A DNA stretch of 36,426 bases from JAICLL01 sp035252155 (GTDB lineage Bacteria > Planctomycetota > Planctomycetia > Pirellulales > JAICIG01), in assembly GCA_035252155.1 (NCBI GenBank), contig DATFDL010000751.1:1-36426 (forward strand), written 5' to 3'. The translations under genes were made by a program, and so were the position numbers. The notes below the pieces were generated by a model, which made no database searches, was not told where the DNA came from, and was given only the letters and a program-made list of their open reading frames with translations. Of the stretch, positions 7,111-15,662 are shown in pieces. Position 1 is the stretch's first letter; each line of letters opens with the position of its first letter.

Positions 7111-10100
7111 ATGAATCTGCGACCGCAAAGCCATTTCATCGCCATTCTGTTGATCGCGGCACTCGCCTCGTCCGCCCGAGCGGTAGACGATGTCCCCGCT
7201 CAAGCTCCGCCCGCAACGCGGTCGCTCTACCGGCCCAGTGCCGACGAACTGCGACAAGCGTATGATCGGGCCGAGCGGATCGGGCGCGAGGCGCGCGGGC
7301 TGGTGTTCAAAACACAATTGACGCCGCATTGGCTGACCGGCAACCGGCGGTTCTGGTATCGCAACGATCTGCGCGGCGAAACCAAGGAGTTCATTCTGGT
7401 CAATGCCGAACAAGGCACGCGCGGGCCGGCGTTCGATCAGGTCCGGCTGGCTATGTCGCTGTCGCAGGCCGCCGGAGCCGCGTACGTCGCCGAAAAACTG
7501 CCGTTTAACGACATTGAGTTTATCGACGACGCCAAGGCGATCCGCTTTCGTGTGGGCGAAACCACCTGGCGGTGTGACCTGGAGAACTACGCGTGCACGA
7601 AAGTGGAACAACTGCCCGCCGGCGCCACCCCTGCGGCCGACCAGACCGGCCCGCCGCGATTTGACCCGCGCCGGCGCTTTGGCCGCCGCGACGAACCAGA
7701 AGGCATCGCCTCGCCTGACGGCAAATGGACGGCACGCGTGCGCGATTACAATGTCGTGGTCCGCGCCGGCTCGGCGGAAGAATCGGTGTTGAGCGATAAC
7801 GGCCAGCCCGACTTTGCCTATGGCGAGTTGAGCTGGTCGCCCGACTCGAAGACGCTGGTCGGTTGGCGGGTCGAACCGGCGTCGACCAAGGATGTTTATC
7901 TGATCGAGTCGTCGCCGGCTTCGGGCGGACGGGCGAAGTTGCGAACCATGCCGTATGGCCAGCCCGGCGACAAGATGTCGCGCTACGAGTTGTGGCTGTT
8001 CGATCCGGCGGCCAAGACCGCTCGGCAGGCCGCGCTGGAGCCGATCGATTTTCAAGGACCGCCGCGGCCGCGCTGGTTGCCCGACGGCAGACGGTTCACG
8101 CTCGAGCGCACCGACCGCGGCCATCAGCGGTTTCGGATCATCGAAGTCAATGCCGACACCGCTCAGACGCGCAACCTGGTCGATCAACGCAGCGACACGT
8201 TTATTAACGGCGTGGGCCTCATCACGCGCTATCTGGAGAAGACCAACGAGCTCGTGTGGTCGTCGGAGCGCGACGGTTGGAACCATCTGTATTTGGTGAA
8301 TGGTGATTCCGGTGAGATTCGGCCCATCACGCAGGGGCCTTGGGTGGTGCGCGGCGTCGAGCAGATCGACGAAGAGCAGCGGCAGATCGTGTTCCGCGCC
8401 TCGGGCATGAACAGCGGCCAAGATCCGTACCTGGTGCATTATTACCGCATTGGGCTCGACGGCAGCGGCCTGACCGCCCTCACCGCCGGCGACGGCAACC
8501 ACTCGGTGCAGTTCTCGCCCGACCGGCGTTGGCTGATCGACAGTTATTCGCGCGTCGATCAGCCGCCGATTCACGAGTTGCGCCGCGCCGCCGACGGCGG
8601 GCTGGTGTGCGAGCTGGAGCGGGCCGATGTGTCGGCCCTGGCCGAGAGCGGCTGGCAACCGCCCGAGGTGTTTTGCGCCAAGGGGCGCGACGGTCAGACC
8701 GACATCTGGGGCATCGTGTGCCGTCCGCGGGCACTCGACCCCAGCAAAAAATACCCGGTGATCGAAAACATCTACGCCGGGCCGCAAGACGCGCACGTGC
8801 CCAAGAGCTTCAGCGCGCATCAGCGCATGCAGTCACTGGCCGAGCTGGGCTTTGTTGTGGTGCAGATCGACGGCATGGGCACGGCCAACCGCTCGAAGGC
8901 GTTTCACGATGTCTGTTGGAAGAATTTGGCCGACGCGGGCCTGCCCGACCGGATCTTGTGGATCATGGCCCTGGCCGAGCGATACCCCTATGTCGACGCC
9001 GAGCGGGTGGGCATCTACGGCACTTCGGCGGGCGGTCAAAACGCGGCCGGGGCGGTGCTGTTTCATCCCGAGTTTTACGACGTGGCCGTGGCATCGTGCG
9101 GCTGCCACGACAATCGACTCGACAAGACCTGGTGGAATGAGCAATGGATGGGTTATCCCGTCGGCCCGCACTACGCCGAGCAATCGAACATCACCAACGC
9201 GCACCGGCTGCGCGGCAAGTTGATGCTGATCGTCGGCGAACTGGACACCAATGTTCCGCCGGAATCGACGCTGCGGTTTGCCGACGCGTTGATTAAAGCC
9301 GGCAAGGATTTTGAACTTCTAGTGCTGCCCGGCGTCGGGCATTCCGACGGCGGTCCCTATGGCGAGCGGCGGCGGCGCGATTTCTTTGTGCGTCATCTGC
9401 ACGGCGTCGAGCCGCCGGAGCGCAATGCGACCGAAGCGAAGGCCGGCACAACCAAAGTCGCGGAGTTTACCGCAGCCGCGAAACCAAACGGCCGGTGGCT
9501 GGGGCAGAGTCTAAGCGATGCCCCGGCATCGGGCAGCCGGGGCATCGGCGAGCCTCTGCCCCAGCCACCTGAGGGGATCGAGGAATCGGCCAGCGAGCTG
9601 CGCGGGCTGATTGAGCGGTACGAGGCCGACCGCGGCTCGCTCGCCCAGCAGTATGGCGGCAGTGAGTGGTCGCCCGCCCGGCGGTCGCGACTCGACGAGC
9701 TGCGTCGCCAGTGCCTCGCCGCACTCGAAGCGCTCGACTTCGACAAGCTCGGGCAAGACGGACGAGTCGATTATCTGCTGTTGAAGAATCATGTAACACG
9801 CGAGCTGCGGCAGTCGCAACTCGACGCCCAAGCACAGAGTGAAATTGCTCCGCTGGCGCCTGTTCTGCCGGCGCTGGTGGAATTAGAGGATGCTCGCCGG
9901 CGGATGGAACCGATCGACCCAGCGAAGGTTGCCGACCAATTGACCGAGCTCACCCAAAAGGTCGAGTCGGCTCGTCGCCAACTCGACGAGCAGTTGAAAT
10001 CGGACGCGTCGTCGCGCCCCAAAAAGTCGCAGGCACACCGGGCGGCGCGGGCGATTGACCAGGCACAACGGCTCTTGCGGCACTGGTTTGGGTTTTACGA

Positions 10101-11244
10101 CGGTTATGATCCACTCTTCACCTGGTGGGTGGCCTCGCCCTACAAGCAGCTCGACCAGGCTCTGAGCGGCTACACCAGCTTTTTGCGCGAGCGCGTCGCC
10201 GGCGCGCGGGCCGACGACAAGGAGGCGATCGTGGGCGACCCGATCGGCCGCGAGGCGCTTTTGAGCGAACTGGCGGCCGAGTGGATCTGCTATACGCCCG
10301 AAGAATTGCTCGCGATCGCCGAGCGCGAGTTCGCGTGGTGCGAGGCCGAAATGCGCCGGGCGGCCGCCGAGATGGGCTGCGGCGACGATTGGAAACAGGC
10401 ACTGGAGCAGGTCAAGCGGCAACATGTCGAGCCGGGCAAGCAGCCCGACCTGATCCGCCGCCTCGCTTTAGAGGCCATCGAGTTTCTCGACCAGCGCGAT
10501 TTGGTCACCGTGCCGCCGCTGGCCCGCGAAACCTGGCGGATTGAAATGATGTCGCCTGAACGCCAGTTGGTAAACCCCTTTTTCACGGGCGGCCGAGTGA
10601 TCAGCGTTTCGTTTCCGACCGGCGCGATGACGCACGAGCAGAAGCTGATGTCGATGCGCGGCAACAACATTCACTTCGCCCGAGCGACCGTGTTTCACGA
10701 GCTGATTCCCGGCCATCACTTGCAGCAGTTCATGCAGCAGCGGCACCGGAGCTATCGCCAGTTGTTCAGCACGCCGTTTTGGGTCGAGGGATGGGCGCTC
10801 TATTGGGAGATGCTGCTGTGGGATCTCGACTTTCCGCAGACGCCCGAGAACCGCGTGGGCATGCTCTTTTGGCGGATGCACCGCTGCGCGCGGATCGTCT
10901 TTTCGCTCAAGTTCCAGTTGGAACAGATGACTCCCGAGGAATGCATCAATTTTTTGGTCGAGCGCGTGGGCCACGAGCGCGACAACGCGGCGGGCGAGGT
11001 GCGGCGGTCGTTCGGCGGCGCGTACAGCCCGTTGTATCAGGCCGCCTATTTGCTAGGCGGATTGCAACTGCGAGCCTTGCACGGCGAGCTAGTCGAGTCG
11101 AGCAAGATGAGCAACCGCGAGTTTCACGACGCCGTGCTGCGCGAGAATAGCATCCCCATCGAGCTGCTCCGCGCCAAGCTGACCGCCCAGGCGCTTACGC
11201 GCGAGGCGCAATCGAGCTGGAAGTTTTATCCGACTTCGGATTAA
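7111..11244 (+). CDS. Secreted double peptidase: S9 prolyl-oligopeptidase/DPP-IV type fused to DUF885
   Basis: 1377 residues from ATG 7111, chosen because it begins a clear Sec signal peptide (LIAALASSARA, cleavage near residue 28). Part 1: DPP-IV-like propeller (about 160-530, with SPDGKWTARV, ELSWSPDSKTLVGW) and an alpha/beta-hydrolase domain whose catalytic triad is visible as Ser639 in YGTSAGGQ, Asp712 in GELDTNVPP and His744 in LPGVGHSDGG. This domain ends naturally near residue 770 (RHLHGVEPPERN). Part 2, about 825-1377, is a DUF885 domain with HELIPGHHLQ (His1196, Glu1197, His1202/1203) and EGWALYWE (Glu1226), resembling a zinc-metallopeptidase site. Part 2 has no signal peptide or start of its own. 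The linker (residues 795-820) is encoded by a palindromic repeat that is otherwise intergenic. I infer an exported enzyme degrading oligopeptides with two unrelated active sites. Confidence 0.88.
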   Translation: MNLRPQSHFIAILLIAALASSARAVDDVPAQAPPATRSLYRPSADELRQAYDRAERIGREARGLVFKTQLTPHWLTGNRRFWYRNDLRGETKEFILVNAEQGTRGPAFDQVRLAMSLSQAAGAAYVAEKLPFNDIEFIDDAKAIRFRVGETTWRCDLENYACTKVEQLPAGATPAADQTGPPRFDPRRRFGRRDEPEGIASPDGKWTARVRDYNVVVRAGSAEESVLSDNGQPDFAYGELSWSPDSKTLVGWRVEPASTKDVYLIESSPASGGRAKLRTMPYGQPGDKMSRYELWLFDPAAKTARQAALEPIDFQGPPRPRWLPDGRRFTLERTDRGHQRFRIIEVNADTAQTRNLVDQRSDTFINGVGLITRYLEKTNELVWSSERDGWNHLYLVNGDSGEIRPITQGPWVVRGVEQIDEEQRQIVFRASGMNSGQDPYLVHYYRIGLDGSGLTALTAGDGNHSVQFSPDRRWLIDSYSRVDQPPIHELRRAADGGLVCELERADVSALAESGWQPPEVFCAKGRDGQTDIWGIVCRPRALDPSKKYPVIENIYAGPQDAHVPKSFSAHQRMQSLAELGFVVVQIDGMGTANRSKAFHDVCWKNLADAGLPDRILWIMALAERYPYVDAERVGIYGTSAGGQNAAGAVLFHPEFYDVAVASCGCHDNRLDKTWWNEQWMGYPVGPHYAEQSNITNAHRLRGKLMLIVGELDTNVPPESTLRFADALIKAGKDFELLVLPGVGHSDGGPYGERRRRDFFVRHLHGVEPPERNATEAKAGTTKVAEFTAAAKPNGRWLGQSLSDAPASGSRGIGEPLPQPPEGIEESASELRGLIERYEADRGSLAQQYGGSEWSPARRSRLDELRRQCLAALEALDFDKLGQDGRVDYLLLKNHVTRELRQSQLDAQAQSEIAPLAPVLPALVELEDARRRMEPIDPAKVADQLTELTQKVESARRQLDEQLKSDASSRPKKSQAHRAARAIDQAQRLLRHWFGFYDGYDPLFTWWVASPYKQLDQALSGYTSFLRERVAGARADDKEAIVGDPIGREALLSELAAEWICYTPEELLAIAEREFAWCEAEMRRAAAEMGCGDDWKQALEQVKRQHVEPGKQPDLIRRLALEAIEFLDQRDLVTVPPLARETWRIEMMSPERQLVNPFFTGGRVISVSFPTGAMTHEQKLMSMRGNNIHFARATVFHELIPGHHLQQFMQQRHRSYRQLFSTPFWVEGWALYWEMLLWDLDFPQTPENRVGMLFWRMHRCARIVFSLKFQLEQMTPEECINFLVERVGHERDNAAGEVRRSFGGAYSPLYQAAYLLGGLQLRALHGELVESSKMSNREFHDAVLRENSIPIELLRAKLTAQALTREAQSSWKFYPTSD
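9494..9569. repeat. Palindromic repeat lying in frame inside a coding sequence
   Basis: Outer arms GGTGGCTGGGGCAGAG (9494-9509) and CTCTGCCCCAGCCACC (9554-9569) are exact reverse complements; inner arms GATGCCCCGGC (9517-9527) and GCCGGGGCATC (9536-9546) likewise. The same arms occur between genes at 5515-5530, 12621-12693, 24971-25008, 25337-25377 and 26690-26725. Here the element encodes the linker (GRWLGQSLSDAP and GIGEPLPQPPEG) between two peptidase domains. Confidence 0.85.
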
Positions 11245-11257
11245 GCCATTACCCCCG

Positions 11258-11340
11258 GGGTGCCACGGCATCCGCCGCGGCGGTGTGGTATCGATCGTCG
11301 GTACGGCAAGAATCGCCGCGGCGGACGCCGTACGGGATCA
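11258..11340. repeat. GC-rich inverted repeat between convergent genes
   Basis: GGTGCCACGGCATCCGCCGC begins the left arm (11259-11278) and the right arm 11314-11333 ends GGCGGACGCCGTAC; GGCATCCGCCGCGGCG pairs with its complement with one mismatch. A related pair occurs at 25077-25150. It sits between the 3' ends of the S9/DUF885 gene and the minus-strand DUF1080 gene, whose stop TAG is again preceded by G (GTAG). Confidence 0.55.
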
Positions 11341-11967
11341 CTACAACTCGCGGATGCGGATGTCTTTGTACCAGGCTTCGCTGGGCGGCCCGCCGTGAAT
11401 TTGCAGGCCGATCAGCCCGCGCTGCTCGATCGTTTCGTCGGGTTCGGTGTAATCGACGGTTTGTCGATCGTTGATGTAAAGCAATATCCGCCGGCCCTGG
11501 CAGCGGATTTTGTAGTCGTTCCAATCGTCGCGCTTGAGTACTTGCGCGATGAGCTTTTTGTCGGCGGTGGCCAACATTTTGTTCCGCCGCGATTCGTCGT
11601 AAAGGCTGCCCCACCAGCCGTCGCCCAGATCGGCCTGGTAGCCGATCATTTCGTGATGATTCGGTATTCGGCGGCTGCGGATCTGCACGCCGGCGTTGGC
11701 CCCTTCGCCCAATACCTTGAACTTCAACGTCAACTCGAAGTCGCCGTATTCCCGCTCGGTGGTCAGGAATTCGTTGCGCGGCACTCGCTGCTTCAGGCTG
11801 CCGCCGACGATGGCCCCTTGCTCGATGCGAAACGATTTTTGCGTATCGCCCGCCCAGCCCTTGAATGTCTTGCCATCGAACAACGAGACTTCTTTGGCCG
11901 GTTCGTCAGCCGCCGCTAGCGATGCCGCCACAACAATTATGGCTGATACGGAAAAACATTTGGTCAT
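11341..11967 (-). CDS. Secreted DUF1080 (3-keto-disaccharide hydrolase-type) protein
   Basis: 208 residues from the ATG at 11967 (MTKCFSVSAIIVVAASLAAA, a Sec signal peptide); a longer upstream frame exists but places ten residues before the signal. The mature protein is one DUF1080 domain, a concanavalin-like beta sandwich: SLFDGKTFKGWAGD, IEQGAIVGGSL, FELTLKFKVLGEGANAGVQI, YQADLGDGWWGSLYDESRR, DWNDYKIRCQGRRILLYIN and GLIGLQIHGGPPSEAWYKDI. Members of this family are abundant in planctomycetes and some hydrolyse 3-keto-glycosides; the substrate here cannot be read from sequence. It is convergent with the S9/DUF885 gene and not in an obvious operon. Confidence 0.9.
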   Translation of the reverse strand: MTKCFSVSAIIVVAASLAAADEPAKEVSLFDGKTFKGWAGDTQKSFRIEQGAIVGGSLKQRVPRNEFLTTEREYGDFELTLKFKVLGEGANAGVQIRSRRIPNHHEMIGYQADLGDGWWGSLYDESRRNKMLATADKKLIAQVLKRDDWNDYKIRCQGRRILLYINDRQTVDYTEPDETIEQRGLIGLQIHGGPPSEAWYKDIRIREL

Positions 11968-12082
11968 GCATCGCCTCGCAATTACTGAGTCAATCATAGC
12001 TGGTTCTTCCCGGCGTCGCCGCGGCGCGCTATATTGCCGATTGAGATAGGTTAGTCACTCAATCCCAAGAATCCAAGACGCC

Positions 12083-12574
12083 ATGAGCACCGTCGATATT
12101 TTCGTCGAAAGCTACCAATGGAACCGCGGCAAGACGCTGGGCCTGTTAGAAAAGATCGAGCAGCAGGCCGACGCTCCGGGCGTTCTCGGCTGGCGTCCCG
12201 GTCCCGGCCGGGCGCACATCGCCTGGCAGCTCATGCACATCGGCATCACCGAAGAGATTTTCGCGACCGAGCGGCTGGCGCCCGACAAGCCGGCCGCCTT
12301 CGCGGAGCTTTGGTCCCGGTTTCGCGGTGGCAGCACGCCCGACGACAATATTCCCACGACAGCCGGCATCAGGCAGGTGCTCACCGAATCGCGCCAGCAT
12401 TTGATCGACACGCTGAAGCGGTATGGCGACGACCGGCTCGAAGAGATTCCGCCCGCCATGGCCGCCCGGAACCTCACCATGCGCGAGATTTTAGCGGTCA
12501 TCGGTTGGCACGAAGGCCACCACCAGGGCCAGGCGCATATTACGCTGAACCTTTATTTGGCCAAAAAGCCGTAG
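12083..12574 (+). CDS. DinB-like four-helix metal-binding protein
   Basis: 163 residues, the usual DinB/YfiT-like size. The expected metal ligands are visible as His52 (WQLMHIGITEEIF) and the H-x3-H pair His143/His147 in GWHEGHHQGQAH. Members of this superfamily include thiol-dependent transferases and many proteins of unknown function; no partner gene here points to a substrate. The stop codon TAG is the last part of CCGTAG, which is also the foot of a palindromic repeat. TATATT near 12030 may be its -10 element in the spacer shared with the divergent DUF1080 gene. Confidence 0.85.
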   Translation: MSTVDIFVESYQWNRGKTLGLLEKIEQQADAPGVLGWRPGPGRAHIAWQLMHIGITEEIFATERLAPDKPAAFAELWSRFRGGSTPDDNIPTTAGIRQVLTESRQHLIDTLKRYGDDRLEEIPPAMAARNLTMREILAVIGWHEGHHQGQAHITLNLYLAKKP

Positions 12575-12793
12575 AACGGAATTCCCTCCGCTCCCTACAG
12601 ACTTGTTGCGGCGTGATCCTGCCGGGGCATCGCCGCGACGGCGCAGCGCTTAAATACAAGCCACATGGCGCGGCTCTGCCCCAGCCACCGGCCAGAGGGG
12701 CGCCGGGGGTGCGGCCATTGTAGTCATCATGCTCCGCATGATGCCGACGCCACAGGCGTCGAGAGGCCATCATGCGGAGCATGATGACTACGG
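12571..12793. repeat. Cluster of three palindromic repeat families
   Basis: The non-coding stretch 12575-12912 is mostly repeats. First is a GTAG-footed element starting GTAGAACGGAATTCC at the DinB stop codon. Second is the right half of the GCCGGGGCATC/CTCTGCCCCAGCCACC family (12621-12693). Third, 12718-12793 is a full BIME: GTAG, hairpin ATCATGC/GCATGAT, a central hairpin CGACGCC/GGCGTCG, a second ATCATGC/GCATGAT hairpin and CTAC. An open frame starting at 12772 merely reads through the third element. Confidence 0.65.
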
Positions 12794-12912
12794 TGGTTGA
12801 ATGGCTTGCGAGCCACAAAAGCTTGCACGCCCCCCGGCCAACCGGTATCATCCAAGCTGCAAACACTGCGTGCGGGCATTTGGCGTCTCAGTCATCTTCT
12901 GGGAGAGTAGCC

Positions 12913-14388
12913 ATGGAACGTGCGATCTATGCCCGGCTGGCGTTGGTGCGCCGGCGGCAACAGGCCCTCTTCGTGTTTTGGTTGGCCGCCCAAGGACTCT
13001 TGCTCGGGGCGCTGGCGGGCGTCGTGCTTGCCGCGGGCCGCTGGCTCGCCGGTTGGTCAATTGCGCCAATGGCGATCGCCGCCGTCTTGCTCGCAGGCCC
13101 GGTAATCGGCGCACTAGTCGGGCTGCTGCTGCGGCGCAGTTGGCACTCGGCGGCCCGAGCGGTCGATGCGCATTATCGACTGAAAGATCGGGCGGTCACG
13201 GCCTTGGCGTTTTTGAGCAAGCCTGCCCGCACGCCGCTCGATGACTTGCAAGTCGAAGACGCCGCCCGGCACCTGGCCGGCGTCGAGCCGAGCCACGTGG
13301 CGCCGTGGCGGTGGCCCCGGTCGCTGCCCGTCGGCGCGGCCTTGCTCTGCGTGGCCGTGGCCTTGTTGGTTTGGCCGAGCGGGCCGCGCAGCGTCGAGGC
13401 CGGCGTGCCGCAACCTCTCGAACAGATCTTGGCCGTCGCCGACGATCTTCAAGAAGATCTCAACGAGTTTCAAGACCTGGCCCAGCGCGAAGAAAACCCC
13501 GAGCTGGAAAAGCTCGTCGAGCTGCTCCGCGAGAAGGTGGCCGAGATGAAAGAGCCGGGCGTCGATGTCCGCGAGGCCCTCGCTAAGCTCTCCGAGATGC
13601 AGTCGGCCGTGCAAGCGCAGCAGGCCCAATACAACGTGGAATTGGTCGATGCGCAGTTGGAGTCGCTAGGTTCGGGCATGAGTCTCTCGCAGGCCCTGGC
13701 CGAGGCGGGCAAGTCGCTGGTCGAGGGCCAGTTCGACCGCGCCGCCGACGAACTCGAAAAACTCGAAGAGCCGCCACTGGAACGCAAGGAGGCCAAGGCG
13801 GTCGAGGAACAAATGAAGAAAAGCGCCCAGCAAATGGGCGAGGTGGGGCTGGGCAGCCTGGCCGACGCCACCTCGGAAATGGCCGAGGGCATGAAGGGCG
13901 GCAAAGGCAAGTTCAAGAGCGGCGCACGGCGCGTGGCCAAAGAAGTGCGCAAGCATCAGCGCCGGCGAAAAATCAACGATCTCTTGATGGGCGAGTTGAA
14001 CCGGCTGGCCGACGCGAAATCCAATTGCCAGAATTCGAGCCTGGTCCGCGGCAAGCGGCCTCAGAAATCGACTTCGCCGTCAGAAACTTTCGGCCTGAGC
14101 ACCAGCGGCAACGTGCGCGGCGACAAGACCGATCTGCTGGCCAACAAAAACCTGCAACAGGTGTCCGGCGCGGTCTCCGACGAGGGCGCCTCGGAAGTCG
14201 AAACGACGCACTCGCCCGAAGGACGCCAGCAGGCCGCCCGCGGCTACCGCGAGAGCTATCAAAAGTACCGCCGCATGTCGGAGTCGGTGCTCGACAGCGA
14301 ACCGATACCGCTGGGCCATCGCCAGACGATTCGCAAGTATTTTGAGCTGATCCGTCCGGATCAAAACGAGGCGACGGCGAGCGAGTGA
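12913..14388 (+). CDS. Membrane-anchored coiled-coil protein of unknown function
   Basis: 491 residues from ATG 12913, preceded by GGGAGAG as ribosome-binding site; the longer frame upstream is repeat DNA. Three hydrophobic segments are at the N-terminus: ALFVFWLAAQGLLLGALAGV, MAIAAVLLAGPVIGALVGLL, and LPVGAALLCVAVALLVW (about residue 140-160). The rest is charged and mostly helical, with long Glu/Lys/Leu-rich coiled-coil stretches (for example DLQEDLNEFQDLAQREENPE, LEKLVELLREKVAEMKE). The C-terminus SYQKYRRMSESVLDSEPIPL then GHRQTIRKYFELIRP is like the end of planctomycete proteins often found with von Willebrand/MoxR-type gene clusters. I do not recognise an enzymatic domain. It probably sits in the inner membrane with a large soluble coiled coil. 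Confidence 0.7.
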   Translation: MERAIYARLALVRRRQQALFVFWLAAQGLLLGALAGVVLAAGRWLAGWSIAPMAIAAVLLAGPVIGALVGLLLRRSWHSAARAVDAHYRLKDRAVTALAFLSKPARTPLDDLQVEDAARHLAGVEPSHVAPWRWPRSLPVGAALLCVAVALLVWPSGPRSVEAGVPQPLEQILAVADDLQEDLNEFQDLAQREENPELEKLVELLREKVAEMKEPGVDVREALAKLSEMQSAVQAQQAQYNVELVDAQLESLGSGMSLSQALAEAGKSLVEGQFDRAADELEKLEEPPLERKEAKAVEEQMKKSAQQMGEVGLGSLADATSEMAEGMKGGKGKFKSGARRVAKEVRKHQRRRKINDLLMGELNRLADAKSNCQNSSLVRGKRPQKSTSPSETFGLSTSGNVRGDKTDLLANKNLQQVSGAVSDEGASEVETTHSPEGRQQAARGYRESYQKYRRMSESVLDSEPIPLGHRQTIRKYFELIRPDQNEATASE

Positions 14389-14412
14389 ATTTGTCGGTGA
14401 GCGGCGCGCCAA

Positions 14413-14468
14413 AGTCGCCTTTCGCCTCGCGAAAGTCGCGCTACTTTCGCGGAGCGAAAGGCGACATT
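14413..14468. repeat. TTTCGC/GCGAAA palindromic repeat
   Basis: AGTCGCCTTTCGC, GCGAAAGTCGCGCTAC and TTTCGCGGAGCGAAAGGCGAC form two adjoining hairpins. The same family occurs at 34363-34416. It fills the space just upstream of the dehydratase start at 14474, leaving almost no room for a separate promoter between them. Confidence 0.6.
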
Positions 14469-14473
14469 CCGTT

Positions 14474-15631
14474 ATGAAAATCACTCGCGCCGAGACATTC
14501 CTGGCAAATGCGGGTCTGCGCAATTATCTGTTTCTGCGGCTGCATACTGACAGCGGCCTGACGGGCCTCGGCGAAGCCACGCTCGAATGGCAAGAAAAAA
14601 CCGTCGAGACGCTCTTGCACGAGTGGGTGCTCGATCGCGTGGTGGGGCGCGATCCGTTCGATGTCGAGCCGATCGTCGGCGAGTTGGTGCGCGATCAATA
14701 TCAGGGCGGCGCCACGATCATGACCGCGATTAGCGGCGTCGAAATCGCCCTGTGGGACCTCATAGGCAAAGCATGCGGGCAGCCACTCTATCGTTTGTTA
14801 GGTGGTCGCTGCCACCGGCGAATCGCCACCTACGCCAACGGCTGGTATGGCGGAGCGCAAACGCCCGACGAGCTTGCTCGGCGAGCCGGCGACGCGGTGG
14901 CTCGCGGTTACCGGGCGCTCAAGTTCGATCCCTTCGGCACCGCCTGGAAGGAACTTTCGCCCGACGAGCGTGAGGCGGCGATCGAGCGCGTGGCGGGCGT
15001 GCGCGAAGCCGTTGGCCGCAATGTCGGGCTGATGATCGAGTTTCACGGCCGGCTCTCGGCGGCCGCGGCCATTGATATGATCGGCGAGCTGGCACGGTTC
15101 GCGCCGGTGTGGTGCGAGGAGCCGGTCGCCCCCGAATGCGTCGAGTTGCTGAGCGAAGTGAAGCGGCAAGTCCACTCTCCGATCGCGGCGGGCGAGCGGC
15201 TGTATACGCTGGCCGATTTTTACCGGCTGGTCTCGCTGCGTGCCGCCGATGTGGTGCAGATGGACATCGCCCACTGCGGCGGCCTGCTGGCGGCCAAAAA
15301 AATCGCCGCTGTCGCCGCCATGCAAGACCTGCGCGTCGCCCCGCATTGCTCGATCGGTCCGGTGGCGCTGGCAGCGGCGCTCCACTTTGATGTCAGCACG
15401 CCGAACTTCATGATTCAAGAGTCGTTCGCCGAGTTCGATGTACCGTGGCGGGCCGATCTGGTGAACGGTTGGAACCCCGTGTGCGACGGCGAGCTGGTGC
15501 TCGGCGACGCACCGGGGCTGGGCATCGAACTGAACGAAGCCGCGATCGCCGAGCATCCCTACGTGGCCGGGGCCTTTCCGAGCCTGTGGGACGAACGGTG
15601 GACCGCTGATTTTACGCAGAACGATCCGTAG
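14474..15631 (+). CDS. Enolase-superfamily sugar-acid dehydratase (galactonate dehydratase-like)
   Basis: 385 residues of the mandelate racemase/muconate lactonizing family. Residues in conserved positions: ALKFDPFG with Lys150/Asp152, EFHGR with Glu189/His191, CEEP with Glu215/216, GER with Glu241, QMDIAHCGG with Asp264, and PHCSIGP with His291. The His191/His291 pair and the acidic metal ligands match the D-galactonate dehydratase subgroup, which removes water from an aldonate to give a 2-keto-3-deoxy acid, using Mg2+. The gene is followed after 31 bases by a 2-hydroxyacid dehydrogenase. Its TAG stop is inside a REP foot. The exact sugar acid is uncertain. Confidence 0.88.
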   Translation: MKITRAETFLANAGLRNYLFLRLHTDSGLTGLGEATLEWQEKTVETLLHEWVLDRVVGRDPFDVEPIVGELVRDQYQGGATIMTAISGVEIALWDLIGKACGQPLYRLLGGRCHRRIATYANGWYGGAQTPDELARRAGDAVARGYRALKFDPFGTAWKELSPDEREAAIERVAGVREAVGRNVGLMIEFHGRLSAAAAIDMIGELARFAPVWCEEPVAPECVELLSEVKRQVHSPIAAGERLYTLADFYRLVSLRAADVVQMDIAHCGGLLAAKKIAAVAAMQDLRVAPHCSIGPVALAAALHFDVSTPNFMIQESFAEFDVPWRADLVNGWNPVCDGELVLGDAPGLGIELNEAAIAEHPYVAGAFPSLWDERWTADFTQNDP

Positions 15632-15653
15632 GTCAGGCTTTCCACCCTGACGA
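15628..15653 (+). repeat. Single GTAG-footed REP overlapping a stop codon
   Basis: GTAG (15628-15631) contains the TAG stop of the dehydratase; directly after it GTCAGG pairs with CCTGAC around loop CTTTCCAC. The element leaves only nine bases before the next gene's ATG and could influence its expression. Confidence 0.6.
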
Positions 15654-15662
15654 AGCACGACC

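Noticed and set aside
7227..7418. Possible small minus-strand genes within the S9 gene
   Set aside because: They are antisense frames without start signals or domains.
7075..8820. 581-codon open frame on the minus strand
   Set aside because: It is antisense to the S9 peptidase domain and has no recognisable domain; the plus strand encodes the full catalytic triad.
12772..12912. 47-codon extension of the membrane coiled-coil gene
   Set aside because: It starts in a palindrome, and the ATG at 12913 has a good ribosome-binding site and begins the conserved-looking part.
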